Notes: generated by a model not told the origin, from the sequence alone. A stretch of DNA of 64,000 bases from Actinomycetes bacterium (GCA_025360105.1 JANYCT010000092.1:1-64000), one strand, 5' to 3'. Positions 8,591-17,052 are shown, counted from the first letter of the stretch. A program made the numbers and translations.

Positions 8591-9229
8591 ATGGATCTCG
8601 GAAATCCAATGAGCTCAGTGATCCCGGCAGTGCACGGCGTCGTGCTCGAAGTGCTGGCGCGCTCCGACAGACCTCTGAGCGGTCGCCAAGCGGCGGCGCT
8701 GGTCGCTGACTTAGCCGGTCACCGTCAGGTCAATGTGGTGCTGGGTCAGCTCACCGAAGCTGGGCTTGTGCTCCGCGAACACCATCCCCCTGCGTATCTG
8801 TATCGACTGAATCACGATCATGTCGCGGCTGAAGCGATCATCGCTCTGTCAGACCTCCGCGGGATCCTGCTCGCGCGTATGCGCAACCTTGCGAACGCTT
8901 GGCATCCGAAGTCGGCCGCTCTGTGGCTCTTCGGCTCTGCGGCGCGTGGCGACGGTAACCCCTCGAGCGACGTCGATGTGCTCGTGCTGCGACCCGACGC
9001 GCAATCTGCGGAGAATCCGCACTGGATAGCGCAGAGCGATCACTTCTCGGCGCAGGTAAGAGCATGGTCGGGTAACAACTGTGAGGTTCTTGAGTACTCG
9101 GAGAAAGAATTTGCAGCGCTCGTCGCGAGGGGCGAACGCCTCATCACCGAGTTACGTCGGGACGCGATCCGAATCGCGGGCGACACTGTCGCCGCTCGCA
9201 CTCGATCGATTGCGGGGGCGCAACAGTGA
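8591..9229 (+). CDS. MNT-type nucleotidyltransferase with N-terminal winged helix (antitoxin side)
   Basis: 212 residues. Residues 10-75 look like a winged-helix DNA-binding domain (LSGRQAAALVADLAGHRQVNVVLGQLTEAGLVLREH). Residues 105-135 carry the minimal nucleotidyltransferase core LWLFGSAARGDGNPSSDVDVLVL, with the GS pair at 115-116 and metal-binding D127 and D129. In MNT/HEPN systems the MNT protein neutralises the HEPN partner by modifying it. ATG at 8591 is chosen because AGGAG lies 5 bases upstream. The stop overlaps the GTG start of the HEPN gene by 4 bases. The added DNA-binding domain suggests this protein also represses its own promoter. Confidence 0.85.
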   Translation: MDLGNPMSSVIPAVHGVVLEVLARSDRPLSGRQAAALVADLAGHRQVNVVLGQLTEAGLVLREHHPPAYLYRLNHDHVAAEAIIALSDLRGILLARMRNLANAWHPKSAALWLFGSAARGDGNPSSDVDVLVLRPDAQSAENPHWIAQSDHFSAQVRAWSGNNCEVLEYSEKEFAALVARGERLITELRRDAIRIAGDTVAARTRSIAGAQQ

Positions 9230-9603
9230 CGGCGATCGACGACGCGCGGGCGCATCTCGTCAAGGCTCGCGAGTTCCTCGATGCTGCGGTGACAAACAAC
9301 GAGATGAGGTTATTCAACGCCGCAACGTCGAATGCCGTCACGGCCGGGATCAACGCAAAGGACGCGATCTGCTTGAAGCTGACAGGGCTCACGAACAAGA
9401 GCGATCGTCACGCCGACGCAGGGACGGAGTTGTCTCGCAGCGGCCCGTCGGGCAGAGCGATGGCCTCGACACTCGGTCGTCTCCTCAAACTGAAAACGAA
9501 ATCGCAAAACCAGACAACATCCATGGCGGCATCCGACGCGCTTCGGTCAATCGAGTGGGCCAACCGGCTCGTTGAGGTGGCGCAGGAAGTCGTCTCGTCC
9601 TGA
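9226..9603 (+). CDS. HEPN domain protein, SAV_6107 type (putative toxin side)
   Basis: 125 residues, all-helical in appearance. The opening DDARAHLVKAREFLDAAV, the middle VTAGINAKDAICLKLTGLT and the end SIEWANRLVEVAQEVV match SAV_6107-like HEPN proteins that pair with MNT genes in actinobacteria. HEPN toxins are usually RNases using an R-x4-6-H motif. I do not see a clear copy here; the nearest candidate, SDRHADAGTEL, does not fit the spacing. The toxin may therefore be inactive or use other residues. The GTG start lies in a GTGA overlap with the MNT gene. Confidence 0.8.
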   Translation: MTAIDDARAHLVKAREFLDAAVTNNEMRLFNAATSNAVTAGINAKDAICLKLTGLTNKSDRHADAGTELSRSGPSGRAMASTLGRLLKLKTKSQNQTTSMAASDALRSIEWANRLVEVAQEVVSS

Positions 9604-9656
9604 CGGATGCCGTTTCTGGTATTGCACGACGCATTGCGCCGTGGTTGACTCTGCCG

Positions 9657-10043
9657 ATGAACGAATCTGAAGACACTGTCGACGTCGAAGTGACCGTCGA
9701 GACCGAGCTCATCGATGTTGACGGTGATGGCACCACCGACATCGTCAGCGAGACCACCACAACACTTGTGGACGTCGATGGCGACGGCGTGGCCGACATC
9801 GAAGAGATCGTGACCACCACGGCTATCGACGTGGATGGCGACGGCGTCGCCGACATCGTGCAGCAGACCACGACCACGGCCTACGACCTAGATGGCGATG
9901 GAGTGCCCGACATGATCGAGACCGTCACGGTCACTGGTATCGATGCCAACGGCGACGGCGTGATCGACGACGACGAGATCACGGTTGAAACCACCGTGGC
10001 AGTTCGCGAGGACTTCCTCGAGGAGGGCGACGCTCCAGCCTGA
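9657..10043 (+). CDS. Small acidic protein of five Ca-loop repeats with a 19-residue period
   Basis: 128 residues, very rich in Asp, Glu and Thr, with no signal peptide. Five loops of the form DxDGDGxxD begin at residues 20, 39, 58, 77 and 96, an exact 19-residue spacing, separated by Thr/Val-rich strands such as IVSETTTTLV. The first four resemble thrombospondin-3 or dockerin-like calcium loops. The fifth, DANGDGVIDDDE, fits the 12-residue EF-hand loop consensus fully. The protein most likely binds several calcium ions. A TTG four codons earlier (9645) is possible; the ATG is preferred. No Shine-Dalgarno is seen. It has no operon partner. Confidence 0.7.
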   Translation: MNESEDTVDVEVTVETELIDVDGDGTTDIVSETTTTLVDVDGDGVADIEEIVTTTAIDVDGDGVADIVQQTTTTAYDLDGDGVPDMIETVTVTGIDANGDGVIDDDEITVETTVAVREDFLEEGDAPA

Positions 10044-10097
10044 TCCGTCGAGGGCTATCCGTCTACGCTCGCCCACAACAAGGGGATGGGTGACACT

Positions 10098-10976
10098 ATG
10101 AGCGATCGATTCGAGCACGGCTTTTCTGGCTGCGTTGCCGTGGTCACGGGTGGCGGCACCGGGATGGGCCGCGAACTGGTTCGCCAGCTCGCGGCCGATG
10201 GGTGCGACGTCGCAATGTGTGATGTCATCGCCGAAAACCTGGCCGAGACCGCCGATATCTGTGCTGCCGACGGAGCAAGCGGTGCGCTGTTGCCCGTGGT
10301 CGCCGATGTCTCCGACGAGATACAGGTACTCGCATTCCGCGATCAGGTCGCCGCATGGCGACCGCACGTGAACCTGCTGTTCAACAACGCCGGCATCAGC
10401 GGCGGCGGCAGCATCGTCGATGGCGATCGCGCCCAGTGGGATAAGACGTTCGCGGTGTGTTGGGGAGGCGTGTACTACAACACGCGGGCGTTCCTTCCGC
10501 TGCTGACGCAAGCATCAGTTGGGCAGATCGTCAACACCAGTTCAGTGAATGGTTTCTGGGCCTCGCTCGGCCCCGGCAGCCTGCACACCGCCTACAGCGC
10601 GGCGAAGTTCGCCGTGAAGGGCTTCACCGAAGCGATGATCACCGACTTGCGCACGAGCGCACCGCATCTGCACATGACCCTCGTGATGCCGGGCCACATT
10701 GGCACGTCGATTGCGTTGAACTCGATGAAGCTGCACAGTGCGAACCCCCGCGAACTCGATCCTGCGCTGCAGGCGTTGGGTGAGATGTTCCGCGACAACG
10801 CGCCGGTAACGGCGCATGAAGCTGCGGCGATCATCCTCGACGCAGTCCGCCGTGACGAGTGGCGTGTGCTCATCGGTGCTGATGCCGAGCAGCTCGACGA
10901 GCAGGTTCGTGCCGACCCGACGAACGCGTACGAGCCCGAGTTCTTCGCACGCGGCCCGTTCAACCGAGGTCTTTGA
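10098..10976 (+). CDS. SDR family NAD(P)-dependent oxidoreductase
   Basis: About 292 residues, a classical short-chain dehydrogenase fold. The nucleotide-binding motif is VTGGGTGMGREL near residue 16, followed by NNAGISGGG, catalytic Ser in VNTSSVNGFW, and the YSAAK active-site pair. It probably oxidises or reduces an alcohol or ketone; the substrate is not predictable. AAGGGG sits directly before an in-frame ATG at 10086, too close to serve it, so the next ATG at 10098 is preferred. TACGCT at 10064 could be the -10 box. Confidence 0.85.
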   Translation: MSDRFEHGFSGCVAVVTGGGTGMGRELVRQLAADGCDVAMCDVIAENLAETADICAADGASGALLPVVADVSDEIQVLAFRDQVAAWRPHVNLLFNNAGISGGGSIVDGDRAQWDKTFAVCWGGVYYNTRAFLPLLTQASVGQIVNTSSVNGFWASLGPGSLHTAYSAAKFAVKGFTEAMITDLRTSAPHLHMTLVMPGHIGTSIALNSMKLHSANPRELDPALQALGEMFRDNAPVTAHEAAAIILDAVRRDEWRVLIGADAEQLDEQVRADPTNAYEPEFFARGPFNRGL

Positions 10977-11097
10977 GCCGCCTAGCCGAAAGGTGGGGCG
11001 CTACAGGATTTGGGGTCCTCTCCGTGCGTTCTCGCAAGGCCGCCGGAACGAGGAGATCGCCCTTGTTCCCCACAACAATCGAGTAGGTGGTATCCAC
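10960..11097 (-). pseudogene. Remnant of an AbrB/MazE-type antitoxin gene
   Basis: A 45-codon minus-strand frame starts with GTG and reads DTTYSIVVGNKGDLLVPAAL, then RERT. This is the N-terminal half of a SpoVT/AbrB swapped-hairpin domain of the kind found in actinobacterial VapB/MazE antitoxins (TTYS-V-VG--GRLVVPA--R). The second half of the domain, normally a glycine-rich turn and another hairpin, is missing; the text continues as unrelated Arg/Pro-rich sequence into the 3' end of the neighbouring SDR gene. TACGGT lies 6 bases before the GTG, so it may still be transcribed. No toxin partner remains. A short functional DNA-binding peptide is possible but less likely. Confidence 0.4.
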
Positions 11098-11271
11098 GCC
11101 GGCACCGTACCGCCAGCATCACTTGGTGGACAGTAGTTACATCAACCGGTCGAAACCCCACCGTCGGTTCAGCGCGGGATCGGTTGTCGCACCCCTCGTG
11201 CATTGTTGTCGTAGGCGCTCTCGACCCGCCGGCACGTGCGACACTCGGTAACGAAACACTCAGGAGTTCAG

Positions 11272-12444
11272 ATGCGAATTCTTCACACCAGCGATTGGCA
11301 CCTCGGTCGCAGCTTCGGCCCGATCTCGCTCGCGAACGACCAGCAGGCATTCATCGACTGGATGATCGATCGGTGCACATCGCAGGCCATCGATCTCGTC
11401 GTGATCGCGGGCGACATCTTCGACCGTGCTGTTGCCCCCACCGAAGCCGTGGTCATGTTCCGCGATGCGCTCCGGCGACTGCAGGCCGCCGACATCAAGG
11501 TGGCGGTCATCACCGGCAATCACGATGGCGCCGACCGCGTGTTCGCGTACGACGATCTGCTCGACCGCAGTGGTGTACTCATCCGCGGCGGGTACTCGAA
11601 GATCGGCGAGGTGCTCACCGTGCCGTTCGCCGATGGCCCGCTCGATCTGGTGATGCTGCCATTCCTCGATCCGCAGTCTGCGCCCGACGACCTGCCCCTC
11701 ACCGCTCACGAGCCCGAGACCGATGTCTTCGAGCGACGCCTTCGCCGTACTCACCAGTCGGTGCTCGAGGCGGCGATTGCTGCGGTGCGGCCGAACCTCA
11801 GGTCGTCGCGATCCATTGCAGTGTCACACGCGTTTGTCGCTGGCGCAGCGGTGAGCGACTCCGAGCGGCAACTGAGCATCGGCGGTGCCGGCACTGTCGA
11901 TGCCTCGCTGTTCAGCGGGTTCTCGTACACGGCGCTCGGGCACCTCCACCGACCTCAGGTCGTCGGCGCGAATGGCAACGTGCGTTACTCGGGCACACCG
12001 CTCGCGTATTCGTTCTCCGAAGATCACCCCAAGAGCGTCGCCATCGTCGACATGACGGCTGATGGTTCGTGCACCATCGAGACCGTGCCCATCCCGGTGG
12101 GTCGTGCGGTCGCCACCATTCGGGGCACCATCGACGAACTGCTCGGTGCCGCACCTTCGGCGCACGTGGTCGGCTCGCTTGTGCGCGCGATCGTCACCGA
12201 TCGCGGCGTGGTGCTCGACGCCAGGCAACGACTCAGCGCGGTGTACCCGCACGTGGTCGAGATCGTGCTCGATCCACCACTCGCCGACGGCGAAGCGACT
12301 CGGAGCACGGTCGATCGTCGGCAGGTGTCGGCCACTCAGGCAGCAGATGCATTCTGGATGGCATCGGTGGGCATCGAGCCCTCCGACGACGAGCGCGCAG
12401 TACTGCATCGGGCCATTGCCGACGCCGAGGGCACGGTGGCCTGA
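11272..12444 (+). CDS. sbcD: Exonuclease subunit SbcD (Mre11-like)
   Basis: 390 residues, a calcineurin-like metallophosphoesterase. SbcD with SbcC cuts hairpins and trims DNA ends during repair. Metal-binding motifs are in order: LHTSDWHLGR (residues 4-13), VIAGDIFDR, ITGNHDG, a histidine in VSHAF, and the ALGHLHRPQ motif. ATG at 11272 is supported by AGGAG 5 bases upstream and by the family start MRILHTSDWH; a more upstream GTG is rejected. The stop overlaps the sbcC start by one base (TGATG), so the two subunits are translationally coupled. Confidence 0.95.
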   Translation: MRILHTSDWHLGRSFGPISLANDQQAFIDWMIDRCTSQAIDLVVIAGDIFDRAVAPTEAVVMFRDALRRLQAADIKVAVITGNHDGADRVFAYDDLLDRSGVLIRGGYSKIGEVLTVPFADGPLDLVMLPFLDPQSAPDDLPLTAHEPETDVFERRLRRTHQSVLEAAIAAVRPNLRSSRSIAVSHAFVAGAAVSDSERQLSIGGAGTVDASLFSGFSYTALGHLHRPQVVGANGNVRYSGTPLAYSFSEDHPKSVAIVDMTADGSCTIETVPIPVGRAVATIRGTIDELLGAAPSAHVVGSLVRAIVTDRGVVLDARQRLSAVYPHVVEIVLDPPLADGEATRSTVDRRQVSATQAADAFWMASVGIEPSDDERAVLHRAIADAEGTVA

Positions 12445-15400
12445 TGCGCCCGTTACGAATCGAGTTCCAGGCGTTCGGGTCATTCCCGGGCAAGCACGTC
12501 GTCGATTTCGAACCTCTGGCCAAGCGCGGCCTCTTTGTCGTCACCGGGCCCACAGGTACAGGCAAGACAACGGTGTTCGACGCGATGGTGTACGCGCTTT
12601 ATGGCGTGCTTCCGGGTGGACGATCCAGTGATGGCGACCCGCGCTCGCATCACGCCGCGCCCGATGTCGAGACGTTCGTGACACTCGACTTTGAGGTCGA
12701 CGGAAGTCGCTACCGCGTGCACCGCACCCCGAAGTGGGATCGCCCCAAGAAGTCCGGCACCGGAACGACCGCCCAGCAGCCGACGGCAGTGGTGAGCACG
12801 CTCATCGGTCAGGGTTCTGACGGCTCCACCGAGGCTCTTGCCACGCAGGCCACCAACACCACCAAGAAGTGCGAGCAACTGGTCGGTCTCGATGCCAAGC
12901 AGTTTCAGCGGGTGGTGCTGTTGCCCCAGGGAAAGTTCACCGACTTCCTGATCGCCACCGACGAGAACCGTGAGCAACTACTCCGACAACTCTTCGGTGG
13001 CGAGCTGTTCGAGCGTGCCACCTCGTTGTTGAAGAAGCAGATGCTCGATCTCGACGATCAGGTGCGAGATGTCGACACTGCGGTGCAACACCACCGCACC
13101 AACGCAGTCGACGCGCTGATCACTGCTCGCACCGCTTGGCTCACCGACATTGATGACCCGTCAGTCGATGCTGCCGGGTCGGCGATCACCACACTCGCCG
13201 ACGATGCCGTGCGCGACCTCATCCACGAACTCGAACCCATACGCGATGAACGCCGACAATCACTCGAGTCGCTACAACGCTTGGCCACCGAGGCAACAGC
13301 CGCACTCACTGCCGCCCAGGGCATGGCCAAGCGATACGACGATGCTGCACTCACCACGGCTCGGCTGCACGAGCTCGAAGCAGTACGCGACTCCATTGCC
13401 GCCGACGAGATCGCCAGCGAGGCCTCCCGTCGGGCTCGCCCCGTTGTGCTCGCGAGCGAGAAGGTGCGCACCGCTCGAGAGGCCGCACTCGCCGCTGCCG
13501 ACGCGCTCGGCGTGGTCCGCGCGATGGTCACTGACGGTTTCGCGGCGCTGCAACGCCCGCAGCCGGCGTTCGATGCGGCAAGCGTGGCCGCCGCCGTGCA
13601 GGTGGTGAGCAAACAACTCGACGACGAGCGCCAGCTGTTGGCCGCCGCACGAGGAGCCGATGCCAAGGCAACGGCCACCGAACAGTCGGCTGTTGCCGCC
13701 ACGATCCAGCACGACACCCTCGTCAGTGCTGAGGCGGAACTCCGCTCGATCGTCACGTCGCTTCAGAATCGCTCCGCGGGGTTGGAGCCCGCTGCGGCAT
13801 CGGTCGACAAGGTCACCGCAGCTGTCTCCGTGGCACGGCGGGCACTCGAAGCACGCTCCAGACTCGATGACACTCACGCCCTACTCAAGAAGTCGAAGGC
13901 CACCGAAGCAACGGTGAAATCCGCGTACGAGGCGACTATGTCTCGGTTCGTTGCGACCCAGGCCCCGCGCCTGGCCGAACTGCTGAGCGAGGGTGAACCG
14001 TGCCCCGTGTGTGGCGCCCTCGAGCACCCGGCGCCGGCGCGCGACGACGACGGTGTTGTCGTCGATCACGAATCCGTCGACAAGGCCCGCGAGAAATGGT
14101 CACAGGAGTCGAACACGGTCATCGGGCAACAGACCACCATCGAAACCTTGCGCGACGAACTCAGTGAACGCGCCGACGAGCCGATCGATGTCTTTGCCGA
14201 CGCGCTCGCGGACGCTGAGGCTTCTTTGGCAGGCGCCGACGCAGCTGCCCACGAACTGGCCGAGGTGCGTCTCGAACTTGCCCAGCGCAACGACGATCTC
14301 GCCGCGGCAACCGAGGCCGCGCAAGAACATGGCACAGAGACCACCGCACTCGCGGCACGCGGGGCGACCGAGCGCGAGGAAGCCGACCGTCTCGCACGCG
14401 TCGTCGCGGCCATCGATGCCGAAGCCCTCGAATCGAACCTCAACACCGTTGTCGCGTTGCAGAAGGCCACCGCCGACATCGCTGCGCTCTTCGATGCTGT
14501 CACCAGTGCCAGCACCGAACTCGCGGGCCACGATGCCCGACTCGCTGAAGAACTCAGCGCAAGCGGATACGCCGACGCTGATGCAGCGAGTGCCGCGGTG
14601 CTCGAGCCGGCCGTGGAGGCCGGGCTGACCGCGCGGGTGCTCACCTGGGGCACCGATCTCGTTGAAGCAACGACACGTCTGCAGCAACTGGTCGAGCAGG
14701 GCATCCCCGACGTACGGCCGGCTCTCGATGAATTGAAGGTGGCAGCCGAAGAAACCAACGGGCGTGCCCTCGTTGTGGCCGACGAGTTCACCACGGCCGC
14801 CAACGCCCTTCGCGCTGCAGCCGATGAACTCGACGCAGCGGCTGCCGTGGCGGCAGACTCCGCCGATCTTCGTCATCGTCGCGATACGGCGCGCACGGTG
14901 TTCAAGACCTGCAACGGTGAGGCTGGCATCCGCGTCAAGCTGGAACGGTGGGTGCTCGCCGGCGAACTCGACCGGGTCACGAACGCAGCCAACGAACATC
15001 TCGCCCGGATGACAAACCGTCGTTACACGCTGAGTAGAAGTACGGGTGCCGCGGGCAGCGCGGGCGGCGGCACCTCCAGCAGGGGTGGTCTCACACTCGA
15101 GGTCTTCGACGCCCATACGGGTCGCTCGCGACCCACCGCGTCGTTGTCGGGTGGCGAGCAGTTCCAGGCGTCGCTGTCACTCGCGCTTGGTTTGGCCGAT
15201 GTGGTCAGTCACGGCGGCACCGCCAGCGGCAAGCAGTTCGAGGCATTGTTCGTCGACGAAGGGTTCGGCTCGCTCGACCCCAACGCGCTCGATGACGCGA
15301 TTGTGGCGTTGTCGATGCTCCACGACGCGGGCCGCATGGTGGGTGCCATCACCCACGTCGAAGCGATGAAGGAACGTCTGCACGTGGGCATCGAGGTCAC

Positions 15401-15446
15401 CGCACTCGAGAATGGCAGGGGCTCCACGCTGACTGTCAACCCGTGA
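12444..15446 (+). CDS. sbcC: Exonuclease subunit SbcC (Rad50-like ATPase)
   Basis: 1000 residues. The N-terminus MRPLRIEFQAFGSF is followed by Walker A GPTGTGKTT near residue 36. Long Ala/Glu-rich coiled-coil arms flank the zinc hook CPVC at residues 520-523. The C-terminus has the signature LSGGEQFQASLSLALGL and Walker B ALFVDEGFGSLD. It forms the SbcCD complex with the preceding gene and uses ATP to open DNA ends for the nuclease. The length is normal for the family. The start is fixed by the TGATG junction with sbcD; the frame is open upstream but that part lies within sbcD. Confidence 0.95.
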   Translation: MRPLRIEFQAFGSFPGKHVVDFEPLAKRGLFVVTGPTGTGKTTVFDAMVYALYGVLPGGRSSDGDPRSHHAAPDVETFVTLDFEVDGSRYRVHRTPKWDRPKKSGTGTTAQQPTAVVSTLIGQGSDGSTEALATQATNTTKKCEQLVGLDAKQFQRVVLLPQGKFTDFLIATDENREQLLRQLFGGELFERATSLLKKQMLDLDDQVRDVDTAVQHHRTNAVDALITARTAWLTDIDDPSVDAAGSAITTLADDAVRDLIHELEPIRDERRQSLESLQRLATEATAALTAAQGMAKRYDDAALTTARLHELEAVRDSIAADEIASEASRRARPVVLASEKVRTAREAALAAADALGVVRAMVTDGFAALQRPQPAFDAASVAAAVQVVSKQLDDERQLLAAARGADAKATATEQSAVAATIQHDTLVSAEAELRSIVTSLQNRSAGLEPAAASVDKVTAAVSVARRALEARSRLDDTHALLKKSKATEATVKSAYEATMSRFVATQAPRLAELLSEGEPCPVCGALEHPAPARDDDGVVVDHESVDKAREKWSQESNTVIGQQTTIETLRDELSERADEPIDVFADALADAEASLAGADAAAHELAEVRLELAQRNDDLAAATEAAQEHGTETTALAARGATEREEADRLARVVAAIDAEALESNLNTVVALQKATADIAALFDAVTSASTELAGHDARLAEELSASGYADADAASAAVLEPAVEAGLTARVLTWGTDLVEATTRLQQLVEQGIPDVRPALDELKVAAEETNGRALVVADEFTTAANALRAAADELDAAAAVAADSADLRHRRDTARTVFKTCNGEAGIRVKLERWVLAGELDRVTNAANEHLARMTNRRYTLSRSTGAAGSAGGGTSSRGGLTLEVFDAHTGRSRPTASLSGGEQFQASLSLALGLADVVSHGGTASGKQFEALFVDEGFGSLDPNALDDAIVALSMLHDAGRMVGAITHVEAMKERLHVGIEVTALENGRGSTLTVNP

Positions 15447-15483
15447 TTGCGCTGCGCGGCTGCTACCGCCTGTGTCTCTCTGG

Positions 15484-15513
15484 CGCTTTGGTATCTGAAC
15501 AGATACCAAAGCG
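15484..15513. promoter_or_regulatory. Perfect 13-bp inverted repeat, operator candidate for the XRE gene
   Basis: CGCTTTGGTATCT and AGATACCAAAGCG flank a GAAC spacer, a 30-base perfect palindrome. It ends 2 bases before a TACACT -10 box and covers the -35 region, 15 bases before the XRE start codon. Bound protein would block RNA polymerase, so autoregulation by the XRE protein is the natural reading. It lies 37 bases after the sbcC stop and could also form a hairpin, but there is no T-run. Confidence 0.55.
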
Positions 15514-15515
15514 GG

Positions 15516-15521
15516 TACACT
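15516..15521 (+). promoter_or_regulatory. -10 box (TACACT) of a leaderless XRE transcript
   Basis: TACACT ends 7 bases before the ATG at 15529 and directly follows the large palindrome. There is no Shine-Dalgarno, so the transcript probably begins at the start codon. Confidence 0.45.
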
Positions 15522-15528
15522 TCTGCTG

Positions 15529-15840
15529 ATGGATTCGAGCCAGCTCATTCGCTTCGCACGGCGTCGACGTGGCCTCACGCTACGCGCCTTGGCCGAGCGT
15601 GCCGGCACGTCGCACTCCACCCTCAGTGCCTACGAGACCGGGACAAAGGCTCCGTCCGTCGTAACTCTCGATCGTGTGATGAGGGCAGCGGGCTTTGTCA
15701 TCGACGCCGAGCTCGAACAGCGCGTGACCGACGACGGCCGCCGCGGACGAGAACTCGAGGACGTGCTGCACTTGGCAGAGCAGTTCCCGGCTCGACATGC
15801 CGATCGGCACGCGTATCCCCGATTCACCAGAGTGACATGA
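15529..15840 (+). CDS. XRE family helix-turn-helix regulator (putative antitoxin)
   Basis: 103 residues. Residues 5-55 form a Cro/CI-type helix-turn-helix: LIRFARRRRGLTLRALAERA, then GTSHSTLSAYETGTKAPSVVTLDRVMRAAG. The C-terminal 45 residues are not a known domain and may contact the partner. The stop overlaps the start of a nucleotidyltransferase gene by ATGA. The palindrome just upstream suggests it controls its own operon. Adjacent XRE and nucleotidyltransferase genes are typical of AbiE-like toxin-antitoxin systems. Confidence 0.85.
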   Translation: MDSSQLIRFARRRRGLTLRALAERAGTSHSTLSAYETGTKAPSVVTLDRVMRAAGFVIDAELEQRVTDDGRRGRELEDVLHLAEQFPARHADRHAYPRFTRVT

Positions 15841-16382
15841 TCTCCATCGTCGACAAGATCATCCGGGTCCATCGCGGCCTCGACTCACACGGTTTGGCAC
15901 ATGCCTTCGGCGGAGCGCTCGCCTTGGCGTGGTGCACCGAACGTGCCCGTGGCACCATTGATATCGACATCAACATTTTCGTTCCGGTAGATCGCGTCGA
16001 CGAGGTTCTCACCTCGTTACCGACATCGGTACATCACACCTCGAACGACCGAGACGCTTTGCTCGGCGCTGGGCAGACGCGATTGTGGTGGGAGAACACC
16101 CCGATCGATGTGTTCTTGAACACGACTCCGTTCCACGAAGCCGCTGCTGGTCGAGCGCGCGTGGAATCCTTTGCTGGTCACGACGTGCCGTTCCTCGCGT
16201 GCCGCGACATTGCCGTGTTCAAGGCATTTTTCGATCGTCCCAGAGACTGGGTCGACCTCGGGGAGATGTTCGCCGCTGGAACGCTCGACGCCGAGATCGT
16301 CCTCGGTGTGCTCGCGACCTATCTCGGCGGAGACGACCATCGTGTCGCCCGGCTGCGAGCGGTGGCGGCGCCGCCGCCGTGA
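15837..16382 (+). CDS. AbiEii-like nucleotidyltransferase (putative toxin)
   Basis: 181 residues. The core FGGALALAWCTERARGTIDIDINIFV (starting at residue 24) has the GG pair and the DxD metal-binding residues D42 and D44 of the DNA polymerase beta superfamily, in the arrangement of AbiEii-type nucleotidyltransferases. Later TPIDVFLNTTPFHE may give the third acidic residue. AbiEii toxins transfer nucleotides to RNA, probably tRNA; whether this shorter protein does so is inference. The ATG is fixed by the ATGA overlap with the XRE gene. The stop lies 4 bases from the end of the convergent PPTase gene, leaving no room for separate terminators. Confidence 0.75.
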   Translation: MISIVDKIIRVHRGLDSHGLAHAFGGALALAWCTERARGTIDIDINIFVPVDRVDEVLTSLPTSVHHTSNDRDALLGAGQTRLWWENTPIDVFLNTTPFHEAAAGRARVESFAGHDVPFLACRDIAVFKAFFDRPRDWVDLGEMFAAGTLDAEIVLGVLATYLGGDDHRVARLRAVAAPPP

Positions 16383-16386
16383 ACTC

Positions 16387-17052
16387 TCAGCGTCTGAGCT
16401 CCGTGATCGCGCAGGCGACAATCACGCCGGGCCACGGACTCGCGTGGCTGAGCTGACAATGCGGATCGTGGTGGCGCGGGGTGAGGGTGATGCGTGTGAG
16501 CTCGTCGATCAGGCCTTGGTCGCCCATCTTCACCCACGCTTCCTTGCGCGTCCAGCATTCGAAAAACGCCGTATCCGCATCAGACTGCGCCTGCAACCAA
16601 TCCAGCTCCTGGGGTGAGAGCACGAGCGCAGCGCTCTCTAGATCCCACACCTCGGGGCGCACGCGCTCGATGTCGACCCCGATCGGCTGGTCTGCCACTG
16701 CGATCACGGCGAGTCCACTTGCATGCGAGACGCTGAACTGCAGACCCGTGCGCGCTTGCGGTTCGGCGAGCACCGGTTTGGCGCGTCCGACAGTGTCGAA
16801 CACCACCGTCGCCGCGCCGATGCCGAGGCGGTCTCCGATGAGGCAACGCAGCGTGTAACGGGTCGTGACGAATGCCCACTGATCGTGCGTAGTGCGATAC
16901 CGGAGTGCGCGTTGTTGCTCATCCGCCGACAGCGTTCCCCAGGCCTCGTTGCTCGGCGCGGCATCGACGCTCAGATACCCGATTTCGCAGCCTGGCGGAG
17001 TAACGAGTTCAGGCACAGGCGCAACGTGAACGACCCGCTGTGTTGCACTCAC
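16387..17052 (-). CDS. 4'-phosphopantetheinyl transferase, Sfp type
   Basis: 221 residues. It transfers phosphopantetheine from CoA to carrier-domain serines, here presumably those of the adjacent NRPS and loading protein. Key motifs are LQFSVSHASGLAVIAVAD (residues 104-121), GVDIERV (125-131) with the magnesium-binding Asp and Glu, and FFECWTRKEAWVK (163-175) with the catalytic Glu and Lys. The length fits the Sfp group. The start overlaps the end of the NRPS gene by 4 bases, making it the last gene of the loading-protein/NRPS operon. Confidence 0.93.
   Translation of the reverse strand: MSATQRVVHVAPVPELVTPPGCEIGYLSVDAAPSNEAWGTLSADEQQRALRYRTTHDQWAFVTTRYTLRCLIGDRLGIGAATVVFDTVGRAKPVLAEPQARTGLQFSVSHASGLAVIAVADQPIGVDIERVRPEVWDLESAALVLSPQELDWLQAQSDADTAFFECWTRKEAWVKMGDQGLIDELTRITLTPRHHDPHCQLSHASPWPGVIVACAITELRR

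Noticed and set aside
10982-11350. Minus-strand frame of 122 codons overlapping the sbcD start
   Set aside because: It is in a different frame from the AbrB-like text, is Arg/Ser-rich and overlaps sbcD.
15484-15513. Palindrome as a simple terminator of sbcC
   Set aside because: No T-run follows, and it directly abuts a -10 box and the start of the XRE gene; operator is the better reading, though both roles are possible.
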